A DNA stretch of 64,000 bases, from the NCBI GenBank assembly GCA_963573315.1, contig OY752145.1, forward strand, positions 496,001 to 560,000. The letters run 5' to 3'. How positions within the stretch are numbered: the first letter of the stretch is position 1; every line of letters starts with the position of its first letter. This document shows, in pieces, positions 28,507 through 40,462 of this stretch. The DNA comes from Entomortierella parvispora (Eukaryota; Mortierellomycota; Mortierellomycetes; Mortierellales; Mortierellaceae). Below the pieces are notes generated by a model. That model ran no database searches and was not told where the DNA came from. It saw nothing but the letters and a program-made list of their open reading frames with translations. A program made the position numbers and the translations under genes.

Positions 28507-30398
28507 ATGGGTTCAAACAGTCCATGCTTCGCCATTCCTCAGTCGCCCTCCTCGGCCTTTCAGCACCCTCATCAGTTCAGCGGGAACCTTGCCCAGCCCC
28601 GCCTGCCCTTCCAGCGCCCTCCCTATAACCTAAACCAGACCCCCAATATGGACAACACCCCTCGCAGTAAGTGTTTCTACCATGGTCGCACATGGCCCAA
28701 ATGCAACTTTGTTTCTGCCGGTGCCTTGCTTTGAATGAAGCTGAAGCAGGTTCCCCTTTTTCGGCCTCTTTGCGACGGACAGACCTCCATTCTCTCATTC
28801 TCTTTTCTTTTTTCCTTCTTTTTTGCCCAATCCTTTCCCCCCCTTCTTCGTTGCTCCGTCTTCCATTTGTTCTCCGGGTCTTGCCACCACCTGTGCTCAT
28901 TTTAATAATCTATTAATGTCTGATTCAATAGCCACGTTGAAGCGGAAGCCGAGCCTGGACATTGATAGCCCCATGCCCTCGTCCGGTCCTCCTTCGCCCT
29001 CTGCCAATGACACTGACAGCAGCAATGAGCAGGCTAAAATCAAGCGAGTGAGGACGTTGGGCGAAAAGACAAAGACTGTCGCCAAGCTGATTGGTAAGAC
29101 CTCCATGCCAGTGCCCTTGATTCCTCTTCACCCACCCCCTCCGAAGAAAACCAAGAAAAAAAAACGGCGGAAAGCAAACATTCATTTTTTGCGCGGCACA
29201 AAAGGGTTGCGATTGCGTCTCTGGGGAGTACGCAATGCACTGGTGTGTGCTTATTCATAATCCTCTGCTCCTGCTCTCATGTCTCTCTCTGACTGTCATT
29301 GTCTCTCTTTTCCTTTCACAGCCACACTTTCAAACACGCAACTGGTGGACCTCGTCAGCACTCTTGTTGAAAGTCACCCCTCGCTCATCGACGACATCTC
29401 TCGCCTGGTCCCTCGCCCCACCGTCGCCTCTGTGCAGACACACCTTGCCTCTCTCGAAGCCAAACTCGTTGCTGCCTATCCCTACACGAAATGGGGTCCT
29501 GGAAGAGACGACTACTCGTTCAACAGAGTCAAGCCAGCCCTGGATGAGCTTGTGGTACGTCAACTGTTCTGCTTGCGTTCGTCGAACGCTTTTGGAACCA
29601 ATGTATCGCCTCTGGACTTGCCGCAATTGCATCTCTTGTGCGTTTTTTTAACTCTTGCTCGGTGCTTCACCCTGATAAACCTGATAGGACACGCTGATCG
29701 AGTACTCCAGCCACTTCACATCACCACCAGAGTTCCCTACAACCTCATTTTCGTTCCTCCACATTGCCACAGAGTTTTGTCATCGACTGCCAACTTGGGA
29801 CAGCCCAGCCAACAACCAGATCAAGATGGACGCATACAAAACACTGGCGGAATATTGGATCAAGGCCATTCAGGAAGCCGCCAGCAAACTGGACGAGGGA
29901 AAAATCTTTGGTCAAATAACTGTGCAGGAATGGGCTAAAAAGTAGGTTACTTTGCACGTCTTTGTTGACTGGGTAATCGTACTCCAAGAAGCCAAATCTG
30001 ACTAACGCCTTTATTCTGTTCTCATCACCAGTCTGGAGCAGCACAACATTGCGACCCAAGGGAGATTCTCTCGGGCGATCGAAGAATTCAAGAATAAGCT
30101 TGGATGGGTGATTGGTATCCACCCAAGCACACCCATCAATTTCTCAAGTCCTGCCACGGGCAGTCCTCGCCTTAACTTTGGATCAAATTCTTCGAACGGC
30201 AACGGCAGTCACCACCAGAATCGTGGAAGCAATAACGAAGGAAGTGCCGCATTAGATAGAGTTGGATCACCATTTTTGGGACAGAATACCCCCCAACAAC
30301 AACAGAGACAACGACAACATCAGCAACAAGAGCAACAGCAGCGCCAAATGCATTCCCTTGGACACAGCAATGGACTTGGATTTCATTCTCGGTCGTAA
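28507..30398 (+). CDS. Cut8/Sts1 nuclear proteasome-tethering factor
   Basis: Five exons (28507-28666, 28932-29093, 29322-29554, 29688-29941, 30032-30398) join in phase to 391 residues. After a Pro/Gln-rich start comes a basic segment (LKRKPS) and then the family signature: LSNTQLVDLVSTLVESHPSL, RLVPRPTVASV, YPYTKWGPGRDDYSFNRVKP and DTLIEYSSHFTSP. Cut8/Sts1 is a short-lived nuclear-envelope protein that binds ubiquitin and holds the 26S proteasome in the nucleus. Lys residues in the N-terminal part are the expected ubiquitination sites in yeast homologues. The C-terminal tail is Asn/Ser-rich and then Gln-rich and is probably disordered. The ATG at 28648 is an alternative start. Confidence 0.92.
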
Positions 30399-30746
30399 TT
30401 AAGCAGCTGCTTTGTGACCTTTGAAGGTCGATGGTGCTCCTCAATTCAGTGCGCCTTTGTAAATAACACCCTTATTCCCCACCTCCACTCGCCATCACAA
30501 TTGACGGTGTTGTAGATTTCCTATTTTTTCATCGGCTTTTTTCCTCATATTTGCATGCGATCTTGCAACACCTGAAGCTCTACTCTGTCTCACGTTTATC
30601 CCATTTTGTGTTTTGTTCATGTTTCCATTAAAAATAACCAAAAACTTCAAATGAATCTGGCTTATGGATGCCTCATATAGGAGATGGGAAAGAGTGAGTA
30701 AAGACCAACGTTTGTAGTTATTGAAAGAGAGACGAATATATATTTT
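30399..30746. other. Convergent 3' regions, no gene seen
   Basis: An A/T-rich 348-bp gap between two convergent genes; it probably holds both polyadenylation regions. Nothing else is visible. Confidence 0.4.
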
Positions 30747-31391
30747 CTAGGCCGAGGATGGAGGCAGCTGGTCGACCAAAGTCTTGTTCAGAGGGGCCAA
30801 AGGGTCGACAGAGATCATCACAACGGGATTAATAGAGATGGTCACCTCTTCCTCGTCAGCTTCTCCGTCTCTGTGCATCTCTAGCAAGGATTCGACCAAG
30901 GAAGGGTCAAAGGACTGGACGGGGTCATTGATCGAAATGGCTTTGGGTTCATCCTGATCCAATTGATCGTTTGTGAACTCAATGGGCAAGATGTTGATGA
31001 TGACCGGGTTCAGATCGTGATCGTTCATGAGGACCGGTTGTGTTGAGACTGGCTGATCGTCCTTTTTCTCAAGTGATTGGGTCTCGAGGGTGGGATCTTC
31101 GGGCATAAGAATGGGACTCAATTCGCGGAGGTCCTCCAACAAAGAGGGATCGAAGGGAAGCAAAGGGATGATTGAAATGGGAAGTGTGTTGCTGCTGTTG
31201 TTGTCGTCGTCACGGTTGTGGTTGTCAGTCTCCTGCTCCTGAAGAGAAGGAAGGAGCTCGACAAGAGACTCGTTGAAGGGAGAGATAGGATCTATGGAGA
31301 CCAAGGTCGAGCTAATAGGCAGAGAGTTGGCCAGCTGAACAAAGGAGGCCAGGACTGTGGCGACGGTCAAAACGGCAGATGAGGCTTTCAT
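30747..31391 (-). CDS. Small secreted acidic protein with degenerate internal repeats
   Basis: Single exon, 214 residues, starting MKASSAVLTVATVLASFVQLANSLP. This is a clear signal peptide with a likely cleavage after the Asn-Ser region near residue 24. The mature part is acidic and has four to five degenerate copies of a unit like (I)xP(LI)xPF(D/N)xSLVExL, at residues near 35, 75, 165 and 200. No Cys pairs and no enzyme motif are present. Secreted repeat proteins of this size can be wall-associated or interaction proteins, but nothing in the sequence decides this. The start at 31391 is preferred over the upstream frame, which is out of character and lacks a signal peptide. Confidence 0.75.
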   Translation of the reverse strand: MKASSAVLTVATVLASFVQLANSLPISSTLVSIDPISPFNESLVELLPSLQEQETDNHNRDDDNNSSNTLPISIIPLLPFDPSLLEDLRELSPILMPEDPTLETQSLEKKDDQPVSTQPVLMNDHDLNPVIINILPIEFTNDQLDQDEPKAISINDPVQSFDPSLVESLLEMHRDGEADEEEVTISINPVVMISVDPLAPLNKTLVDQLPPSSA

Positions 31392-33288
31392 GGATGTTGT
31401 GTTGTGATGGGAAGGATTGGGTTGCGATTTTGCGAGAGAAAAAAACAGAAGAGAGATGCGAAAAGTGGACAGGACTTTTTGTTCTGCAGAAAACGCTGAC
31501 TCGTGTTTACAATTTATTGAAGACTCTGTCTTGTGCACTTTCCTGGAAAACCGTGTGTCTGAAAGGAGAAACCATGAGGGACTGACTGACATCTCTATTT
31601 TGGAGGAGCGCTGGTGACAGGGGCCACAAGTACACAGCAGTGTTGGACCCTGGGAAACAGTTGGCTGCACGACAGAACTTGTGCGCACAGCAGGGCGGAA
31701 ATCTATTTTAACCCACTCGCACAACGCGAGAGAGCGTCCCTGAATCCAGCAAGTTTCTCTGTCCCTGTATTTTTTTGCGCCGATCTTGCTAAATAAACTA
31801 TTATACACTCACATGCAGTACCGTACTGCACTCTCGCCAACATCGCCATCAAGGACGAAAGCTCGGGTTTCGAAACCGCTCCGTCTTCAGGGTGCTGTAC
31901 ATGTATATACTCGAAAGGCCGGCCGGCCCATCTGCCGCAGCCCTTGACCTGTGTCCAACCATTGATCACTCATTTGTGATGAGTGTCTTCTGTGTCTGTC
32001 CATCTCAATTCTGTCGTATTTAGCACCACTGTTCTATCAATTGACCAGACTTCTGCATGGTAAAAAGACGGCAAAGAGATCAGGACTGACTGGTGCTTGG
32101 GTTCAATCGACATGTGGAGGGACAATATGACTGAGTGATTTGTGTTTTAAGCGACCAATTGTGCACTTGGGTGGTGGACTTGTGCGCGTTCCCTGGCTGT
32201 TACTGTATCATCATGACCGAAACTACAGAAAACAAGCTGAAGTTTTGCGAAAAGCAAGGTTGAGTATTTCACTGCAAGGTGTCCCGGGACTTGTGCTTTT
32301 ACACGCCTCTTTTTTTTTTTTTTTTTTTTTTTGAAAGGTGAGAAGGCAGCCTATGAGAAAACTGGTAAGACGGGTGAGAATGAAGTTGTTGTTGTGTTGT
32401 TGTCAGAAAGTGGATGGACGACCTGTTACAGGTTCCAAGGAGACAAGCAGGAATGGCTGAGCTTGAAGATCATGACACCGAAGAAAGGACTATTTCTTTT
32501 GTAGTTTCATAGCCCCACGGGGGGAGTTCAAAACAACCATCGGTTATTAGGGCCTTCTTCATCGTTTGTGGACAGTCTGTCTCTATATTTCCTTGCGAAG
32601 AGAGCAGGACTTTGGGAGTCATCTTTCACTTTTTTTCTTGAACACAAAAAGGTGCCTTCACCAAATCATTCTACTGAAACTACGATACGCTGCTAATCCA
32701 GGACCCGGGAGGGAAGGGAAAAGTGAATATCAAACTTCAGGTTCCTGAATTGCGTATCTTTGGGACCGTAGAGTGAGTCCCTTTTAACTCCTTGACACCA
32801 GGTTTGTCTTTGGTTTGACCTGGGCGAAAGGTTTTCAAGGCCAGCTTGGGTTTGCCTTTTTGGGGTCGGATATTTTTTTTATTTAAACTTATTTTTTAAA
32901 TCGTGATCCTGGAACCTCTAGCCCATTCTGGCAAGCGATGGCAACCCATTGAATTGCCAAGGTTCAACAGAGAATAATGAACCAGGTCAGAGAGGTGTTG
33001 AGACCTCGTCATTGTCGAGCTGGAAAGGATCATAGGGCCGATAAGCTATCAAACGACCGCTTGTCCCGCGGAAGAGAGCCGATCGCGTCGACAGAACAAG
33101 AGCAGCAGCTTGGACAACCACTACCAATTGCCTTCCTCTCTCTCTGACGATTTAATTGGGGTGCTTTCATAGAGGGTTGCAGACAACAATCTCTTGTGTC
33201 CTTCACATCTCTCAGATCCCAGTTGTTGGCAAACAAGGAAAAGAGGGAAAAGGTCCGGGTATTTATTAATGATATTTCTGGCGAGAAT
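31392..33288. other. Gene-poor 1.9-kb region
   Basis: Only short frames are present on either strand. Visible landmarks are GGCCGGCCGGCCC near 31918-31930, a T run of about 22 at 32311-32332, and TTTTTTTATTTAAACTTATTTTTTAAA at about 32873-32899 (A/T-only). The left end is the promoter of the secreted-protein gene and the right end is the 3' flank of the first GH16-type gene. I see no gene or clear transposon remnant. Confidence 0.4.
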
Positions 33289-34506
33289 TTAGAACCATTG
33301 CTGAGCGATGCCTACTCCTTCCACGCCTTCAATGCCACTCAGATAATAGTTTTGCAGGCGCTTCGGTCCACTGGGCTTTTGATGATTCTTGCCCTTGCGA
33401 TCAATTGGCTCAGGCTCTGAGTCTGGAACGAACTTGACGGGCTTCTTCTTATCCTCGGGACGGTCGTTGACTGACGATCCGTCATCTACATCTTCTCCAT
33501 CATCCTCAAACGCAATGGACGACATGTCCAAAGCGTTGCTGACGACCTCTCTCTCTGTCGCATCGTTCGAACCATCCTTTTCGTGATGACCGCCGTCTTT
33601 GCCATGGTGACCACTCTTTCTTCTAATGGCCGGCTCTTGGAACTGAGACGCGGGTGCGGGTCTAACCTTCAAGTTCCGGAACCGGGCCACCGGCGCCTTG
33701 TTATTTTTCATTCCCGCCACTGTCGCGGACTGATACTTGAACTTGCCTGCCCAAGCCAATTTCGTCTCTGGCTGAACCTGTGCCCAAGAATTGATGGCGA
33801 GTCGATAGTTGGTCTTGTCGGGTGGGGTGGTCTCGATGTCTGTCCGATTCAAGACCACTTTTCCGTCAATGGACCAAGCAATATAATCTTTTCGCCATTC
33901 CATCATGTAGTTGTGCCAATCCTTGGATGTATCAAAGGGTACAGGGATCGCGATAGGTGTGGAATTTTGGTTGTGCCATACATTCATCCAAGCCAGACCA
34001 TTGTTGAGTCCAGTGAGCTCAATGTCAATCTCGGACTGTGCAGGATCTTTGTTGGCGATGAGGAAGAACCCAGTGACTTGACCGACTACCGGTGATGCGA
34101 TTATATCCAGAGAATAATAACCATAGCCAAGATTCTCTTCCAGATGAATGATCTCACCGCAAGAAAGAGGTTTCAGCAAAGAGTCCGTACCGATGCTGAT
34201 TTGAGTGCCGGAATTGGTTGTCAAGACTCTGGATTTGTTGTAAGCGCTACCTAAATGTTTTTCAAGGGAACCAAACTGAGTTTCACGACAAACAAATAGA
34301 ACAGCAACTGATGGACGCAAAGCAATTGAATAGTCTTTACCCCAACGAGCAGGTCCCCAACCGTGGGCGATGACAAAGTTCTCAAGGCTGGTCAAGGGCT
34401 CATGAAACCCTTTTCTGGCTTCTACAGCAATTGGCAGATTGAGCAAGAGTATCGTTGTTACCGCACAGATACCTAGCAGCTTGGATGACAGTGTTGATTT
34501 TTTCAT
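33289..34506 (-). CDS. Secreted GH16-type glucanase/transglycosylase, paralogue A
   Basis: Two exons (34506-34341 and 34250-33289) give 375 residues. The 90-nt intron is a multiple of three and has no stop, so the unspliced frame also stays open. Its position (after TGGG) and GT..AG ends match the introns of paralogues B and C, which supports splicing. The protein has a signal peptide (MKKSTLSSKLLGICAV) and the catalytic GH16 motif SEIDIELTGLN with ExDxE intact. WSIDGKVVLNRTD and a C-terminal acidic/basic tail (DGEDVDDGSSVND) follow. The tail ends LQNYYLSG...IAQQWF without a GPI signal, unlike paralogue C. Such enzymes act on wall beta-glucans or chitin-glucan links. Confidence 0.85.
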   Translation of the reverse strand: MKKSTLSSKLLGICAVTTILLLNLPIAVEARKGFHEPLTSLENFVIAHGWGPARWGKDYSIALRPSVAVLFVCRETQFGSLEKHLGSAYNKSRVLTTNSGTQISIGTDSLLKPLSCGEIIHLEENLGYGYYSLDIIASPVVGQVTGFFLIANKDPAQSEIDIELTGLNNGLAWMNVWHNQNSTPIAIPVPFDTSKDWHNYMMEWRKDYIAWSIDGKVVLNRTDIETTPPDKTNYRLAINSWAQVQPETKLAWAGKFKYQSATVAGMKNNKAPVARFRNLKVRPAPASQFQEPAIRRKSGHHGKDGGHHEKDGSNDATEREVVSNALDMSSIAFEDDGEDVDDGSSVNDRPEDKKKPVKFVPDSEPEPIDRKGKNHQKPSGPKRLQNYYLSGIEGVEGVGIAQQWF

Positions 34507-34919
34507 TTTCTGTGTGTTTTTGATGTCGATAGATGAAGATGATTGAGATTGAGAAAGGATAAACTTCAACCAGAAAAAAAAATATTCCTTTCATTGTATG
34601 TAAGGAAAATGATCAGTCTATCAGTTCTTACTGACAGTCTGCACCGTATCCAAAAGTGCAATAAACAATGGAATCGACCGTTGGGCAGTTGCACAGACCA
34701 ATGGTTTGGCATCGTTGCGTCAGCTCTGTTGATCTTTGCAAACAAAGGCGTTGATATTCAGTGGTTTTTGGAATGCTCATCTCGCTCAACGCGTCGTTTG
34801 GAGGCCTGGGTGCCTGTGAACACTGAGTGTTTGGCTGTAGATTGATATATATATATATTATTGACATGTTGTACATAGTTGCTATATAGTGGTGAAGGCA
34901 CGCCTCTCTTTCTTCGACT
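34507..34919. other. Intergenic gap between GH16-type paralogues A and B
   Basis: It holds the promoter of A and 3' region of B. It includes a short AT repeat (about 34846-34857). No gene is seen. Confidence 0.4.
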
Positions 34920-35756
34920 TTAGTTTGAAGGTGTGAACTGCAAGTTCCTGAAACTAGAAGTGGGAACTTTTCCGGCAGGGTACGTGAAGACACCAGCCCA
35001 GCCGGGGGCTGGCTCTTTGTTGATGTTCACCCAAGAGTTGAACGCCAGTCTGTAGTTGGCTTGCGAAGGAGCCTTGATCTTCACGTCTGTGCGTCTCAAG
35101 ACTACCTTCCCATCAATGGACCAGGTGAGGGTGTTGGGTTGGAAATCGACCTCGTACTGATGCCAGCCTGTGGAGACATCAAATTTCAAGTCGATGGGGA
35201 CGGGTGATTGTTGGTGGTTCTGCCAAACGTTCATCCAAGCGCGCTTGCTGTTCAATCCAGTCAACTCGATATCAATTTCGGAGCCGTCCTCGTTTGACAG
35301 AAGGTAGAAGCCCGTAACATGTCCCAAGACGTTAGAGCCCATAATCTCCACAGAGTAAGTGCCGTAACCGAGATGCTCAGTCTTGTAGATGACTTCGCCT
35401 CCAGAAAAGGGCTTGATCTTGGAGTCTTTACCAATGGTCAGTTGAAGGCCCGAGGAGCTAGTGTGGACTTGACTGCTGGTATAAGAGCTGCCTGTTTTGA
35501 TAAGAGATGGAGGGGTTGTCAGGGATCAATCTTGAAAACTTTTTGATGAGATGAGCAGGATCCGTCTTTTTTTTTTTTGCACCATGTTTCCCTTACCCCA
35601 AGAAGAGGAACCCCAACCGTTGGCAACGACAAAGTTGTTGATGTTGGTCAGAGACTCGTTGAAGGCGCCACTGGCCTCGACAGAGGTGGCCTGGAGGAGA
35701 ACCGAAGACATGGTGACGAAGCCAGCCATGGCTGCTGAGAAGGTTGGGATCTTCAT
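34920..35756 (-). CDS. Secreted GH16-type glucanase/transglycosylase, paralogue B
   Basis: Two exons (35756-35597 and 35491-34920) give 243 residues. The first intron sits at the same TGGG site as in A and C. The signal peptide is MKIPTFSAAMAGFVTMSSVLL. The catalytic motif is SEIDIELTGLN, followed by WMNVWQNHQQSP and WSIDGKVVLRRTD. It stops shortly after the beta-sandwich (FRNLQFTPSN) and so lacks both the acidic tail and any GPI signal. It should be a soluble secreted enzyme. The family is recognised by motif order; the substrate is not determined. A and C are closer to each other than either is to B in the parts compared (WHNY, TTPP motifs). Confidence 0.87.
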
Positions 35757-37757
35757 GGTTTTGTGCTGTAAGAGATTGTTAACGAAGAAGTGGACGCGAG
35801 TAGGGAGGTGATGGAGTAGGGAGGAGAGGTATGAGGAGAGTCAGGGAGATGGGAGCTCAACGAGAAGCGGGACCTTTTATTGTTTTTTTTTACTTTTCTC
35901 TGGCGGCGGAGAGAGGGGGCGGGAAGGGCGAGAAAGATGAGAAGAGATGGCTGACTTTGGACGTGGTCCCCCCCTCGCTCTACGAACTGTATCAGTTAGA
36001 GCCTGACAGTCTCTGTCGTTTTGTCAGACCATTGTTTGCTCCTGTTGGAACATCAAAGTTTCAACAACAGGGCCGGTTTTTTTCTTGTCGTGCGGTAACA
36101 AATAAGATCGCCCAAGAGCTGGACCCTGATCGTTTCTGCGACCGCTGACAGGCTGATAGTTAATTAAGGCCCGCAAGGTTATATTACAATGAGAAGCTTG
36201 AGAAAAGGGAAAAGGTAACACGGGCTCAACCTTTACAAAAAACAATTCATGGTGCCTGTGCCTTGCAACTCCGTGAATCAGGGCATTCAGGGGCCAACAG
36301 TCAGGTCCCAAGTCAAATCAAACCCTGTTTGTTAGCCACTCAGACGCCGACCACTGCACAGCCAATCGCTACGAGGCTGCAATCCTGCACAGCTACCAAG
36401 TACTTCTCACTTGCTCACAAAGATCCTGGATAGAGAAGTTTTGCTGACTGCTAGAGACTTTGGACGGATACTGCGCGCGCAAAGATCGGCCAAGGTCTTT
36501 CCTGGTCGGTCGGTGATTGATGTTCTTGGTCTGGCCTTGTGGTTCAAATTCAACTTGTTCGCACGTGGAGCTCTAGAGACGCGCTTGTGCTTCATGGACG
36601 AAGGCTGGATTGAGCGCGGAATGAATGACAGACTTGCCATCTACATGCGCGCAGCATCCATTTGAAAACAGGACAAATGATACATTGACAAGAACATACT
36701 CCCCTTCTGTCACTTTTTGCCGTGTCTAGGTGGCACCCATCTCCCCACCGGTGCCGTCTCTTGGGTGCTCTCTCGGGGGTTCCCTTGGCTCTCTTCGTCC
36801 CACCCTGTGTACCGTTGTCCGTAATGTGTCAACGCAAGGGCGACGTCCTCTCTGTTCAAGAGTCACTGGAGGACAGAAGAGGAAGAAACCAGACAGGAGC
36901 AAGAAAGCAATTGAAAAGCTGAGCGCAAAACATTTCCTATGGTGGTGCTGTAATGCAGAGAGGGGAAGGGCTTCTTCTCCCTCTCCTCCACAGCACCTTG
37001 AGGGAGAAGAGGAGAAAAAGACAAGAGTTTTGCGTCCCTTTTTCTTTGTAGTGCCAGGAGCGGGCCATGAGTGTCACGAATGCCCAACCGTCGGAGCTGT
37101 GTCGCAAAGTAGTGTGACAATCCTCGTAGGTTAATACAAAAAAAGAAAGAAAAGCTCGTTTGTCCTCGTTGAACACTCTGATTTGACTCTACTCGATTGG
37201 ACTGGATGGCGGGCATACCAAGCTCCTTCAAGACCAAAAGGTATTTGTCGTCTGTACTGTCGGTCAATAGCTCGCTCAGCAGTGTTATCGAGAGTGGAAT
37301 TCAAGATGTCGCTGCCAGCGAAAGCAGTGAAGACAAGAAATTGGTCGAGTGTGCAAAACGAAACTCGGACCATTGTTGCTGAGGCAGTCTACTGTCCTCA
37401 AGGAACCGAACTCTACATTCAGCTCCAAGACCAAGACGGAGGTAGTTGGTGCTCATGGGCTTGGCTGGAAAGGTGAAAGACACGTTGCAAGTGGCTGGGT
37501 TCAGAACTTCAAGATAGCACGATCGAGATTGGTGGCGTGCTTGAGAAGCGCTTCCACACAAGGTCATGTTATCCTTGACCTTCTCCATCTTTGATACGAG
37601 CCGATTGTAGCATCCAAGGTAGCAACTGTTCTTATTGTAAAACAAGTCAAGAACGTGCGTTGTTTTATTACGGTAGGGGTGACAGGAATGGTGGGTGTAC
37701 ACACAAGTAGTTGCTTGGGACAAGAGAAACAAAAAAACCCAGGTTTTTCTTTTCTCT
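35757..37757. other. Gene-poor 2.0-kb region between paralogues B and C
   Basis: Short open frames exist on both strands, the longest a 222-residue minus frame (37969-37301) that overlaps the 3' end of C and has no recognisable family. Composition is mixed, with A/T runs near 35881-35890 and 37137-37148. I see no secure gene, RNA or transposon. Confidence 0.35.
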
Positions 37758-38980
37758 TCAAAGAAGCGCGACAGCGGCCACAAATATAAAGGCCAGGCTT
37801 GCCAAGGCTCCGTTGCTCTCGGATGCTTTCTTGGCCGAGGACTTCTTCTTTTTTGGTGGATCTTCCACTGCGGGAGTCCTGGATTGCTTCTTTCCTGGTC
37901 CATCATCCTGCGACCCATCATCCACATCCGCGCCGTCATCTTCGAACGCAATCTGAGTCCTGCTGCCACTTTCTACCGTCCCACCTCCATCCAACTCCAT
38001 TTCTTTGGCTGATCGAGTAGCGGTAGCTGGCCGGAACTTCATGTTTCTAAACTGTGCATGTGGGATCTTTCCATCCGTCGGGTACTTGAACTTTCCAGCC
38101 CATTCAATCTTCTCCTCCTTTTGAACCTGGGTCCACGAGTTGATCTCCAACTTGTAATTGGCCTTGTGGGGTGGGGTTGTCGCGATATCAGAGCGGTTCA
38201 AAACCACCTTCCCATCAACAGACCAAGCGACATAGTCCTGCCGCCATTCGAACTGATAATTGTGCCAGTCTTTGGAGGCATCAAAGTCAAGACCAATGAC
38301 GACCGGGTTTTGTTTATGTTCATGCCAAATGTTCATCCATGCGACCCTGTTGTTAAGTCCTGTGAGCTCGATATCAATCTCAGTGTCTTCGTTGGCGATT
38401 AGGAAGAAAGACGTGACCTGCCCAACCACATTGGAGGCAATCATATCGATCGAGTAAAATCCGTATCCGAGTCCTTCTTCGTGATAGATCAGCTCGCCAC
38501 ATGAAAAGGGCTTGAGTCCCGAATCCTTGCCGATCGTGATCTGTGTGCCAGCATCAGATTCTATTGAGAGTTTTCGTTTTGGCGGGCAAGTTTTCACTCA
38601 TTTAAAAAAAATAACCGGAAACAAACCGAGACTGCAAGTCATCCAAATAGCCAAAGGTGTCTTACCATGTACTTGAGTTCGAGTAAAAGAGCAGCCTATT
38701 TACATGTCAAGAATGGTTGGTCAATGACAGGATGAAGAATAACATCATGAGTGACTGCAATTGATGAGTGGAGCAGCTTCATTCTCTGCTGGCCTAAACG
38801 GATTCACACATACGATAGAGCGCACTTACCCCAACGCTCGGGGCCCCACCCGTGGGCGACAGTAAAGTTGTCATGATTGCTGAGTTTTTCGTGGAATCCT
38901 CTCCTTGCGTTGGTGATGGACGGTAATAGAGTTGCAACACCAAGGATTGCTAGTGTTGATACGATTGCTGGCGTCTTCAT
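37758..38980 (-). CDS. GPI-anchored GH16-type glucanase/transglycosylase, paralogue C
   Basis: Three exons (38980-38830, 38695-38666, 38560-37758) give 327 residues. The middle exon is only 30 nt (GCSFTRTQVH) and corresponds to part of the second exon in B. The signal peptide is MKTPAIVSTLAILGVATLL. The catalytic motif TEIDIELTGLN has ExDxE intact. The tail contains FEDDGADVDDGS and a Lys-rich stretch, then a hydrophobic end (SNGALASLAFIFVAAVALL), a typical GPI-anchor signal. It is therefore expected on the plasma membrane or wall. It has one more intron than B. Confidence 0.88.
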
Positions 38981-39259
38981 TGTACGAATTTTTTTTTCGG
39001 ATGTAAACAATTGAAGTGAAGGTGAGAAAGCTGTAAAGTGTGGGAGTGTCAGGTCTTATTACTGTCGTTTGTATTATGTAATGTATCGATGGTGTCAAAG
39101 AAGAGGGAGATGATGACTTTTATCCAGTACGGAAGTTTTATCTCCACTAGCACCAAGACGCAGAGGAATTGAGGAATTTCCGACACAGAGGCAAGACAGC
39201 TCAAAAAAAAGTTTCATGACTGCTTCAATTTTTTTTATTTTTTATTCCACTTTTTATCA
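38981..39259. other. Intergenic region upstream of GH16-type paralogue C
   Basis: This 279-bp A/T-rich gap holds the promoter of C and the 3' end of the TFIIIC-like gene. No further structure is clear. Confidence 0.35.
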
Positions 39260-40462
39260 TCACGACAAATCCATGCCATTGTCTGACGCTGGAGTGTTTT
39301 TGCTGCGACTTGAAGATGTAATTGGTTCACCCATGGTCTGTGTATCCGATATCCGCTCTGGCAGAGATTCTAGTACAGAGATCGATACTGAAGTCTCCAT
39401 GGTATCTGCGGCAGACGAGGATGATCCAGTGGCATCTGTAGTTTTCTTCCTTGGTCGCGTCGCTGCAATCTTTTCCGCCACAGCCTCTGGTGCAGTTGAT
39501 TGCAGCATGCTGAGCTTTGCCGTTGTCGCTTTTCCTTTTTGACTAGCTTGCTTCGTACTCCTTGATGTTGGTTTTGCGGCGACGCTAGACACCTTCTTGA
39601 CACCTGCTGCATACATGGCCGCTCTTTGAATACTAACCAAGCCGTGCTCCCTTTCCTCACGTTCCTCATCATCATCATCGTCCTCAGGTGCAGGATTGAA
39701 TATCTGTGGCTCGTCTGGATCTTGACCCTCTGCCAAGATCGGCTCGTTCTCCAATCTTGGAAGTAGGTCAACGGGTTCAAAGATGACACGTTTGGTAACG
39801 ATCCCAACTAGATCCAGCCCCTCGGAATAGACTTCTTCAATATCGTCTTCTTCCAAATCCTCCTCCTGTTTTTCAGCATCGCCTTCTTTTGCTGGTAATT
39901 TGCGGGCTGTTTGACAAGGTAAAGACAATGCAGAAATTAGACTTGTAAACTCAGTATCAATAGCGTAGGATAGATATAGTAACCCGTGGCATGATCCCTA
40001 GGTCTCTTTACCTGTCATGTCAAAGAGCATGTCCTCTGTAAACGCGTTCTCGTCGTAAAAGCCTCTAAAGATACGACCTCCTGACCTGAAGTATGGGTTG
40101 GGGGTGTCCATGCCCTGTCATAACAAACGCCAGTCATATGAACTCTGTTAGAATATATAAATATGAGGATGTGGCTACTGGATGCCGATCAAAGGCGAAG
40201 CGTGAGGCTCAAAAGGATAACTCACAACAAGACTATATCCTGCCCTTGCATGGTCTATCATATCCTTTCCGACCATTCCTGCGCCACCAAAGTCAAGGAT
40301 GATATATTCGGATTCCTCGACCCATTCAAAGTCCTGACTCGCTGATTCCTGATCTTCCGACGGCTCCATGTCCATGGCATCCTCATCCCTGAATTGAGCC
40401 TCAATTTCGTCAGGGGCGTTGCTGAGGTAGGTGGTTTCGCCGTTCGCTTCAGGTTCTGTCAT
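39260..40462 (-). CDS. TFIIIC subunit, tau55/GTF3C6-like
   Basis: Three exons (40462-40226, 40114-40012, 39906-39260) give 328 residues. The N-terminal region is acidic, then EEEEYIILDFGG-like sequence (EESEYIILDFGGAG) leads into YSLVGMDTPNPYFRSGGRIFRG, the small beta-barrel of the TFIIIC subunit-6 family (human GTF3C6, yeast Tfc7 C-terminal part). TFIIIC binds the A and B boxes of tRNA genes and recruits TFIIIB. The long C-terminal part is acidic then Lys/Ser-rich and looks disordered. It lacks the phosphatase-like domain of yeast Tfc7. It is divergent from PTPS, 404 bp away. Confidence 0.75.

Noticed and set aside
37301..37969. 222-residue minus frame at the 3' end of GH16 paralogue C
   Set aside because: Overlaps the secure C-terminus of paralogue C in another frame and shows no recognisable domain.
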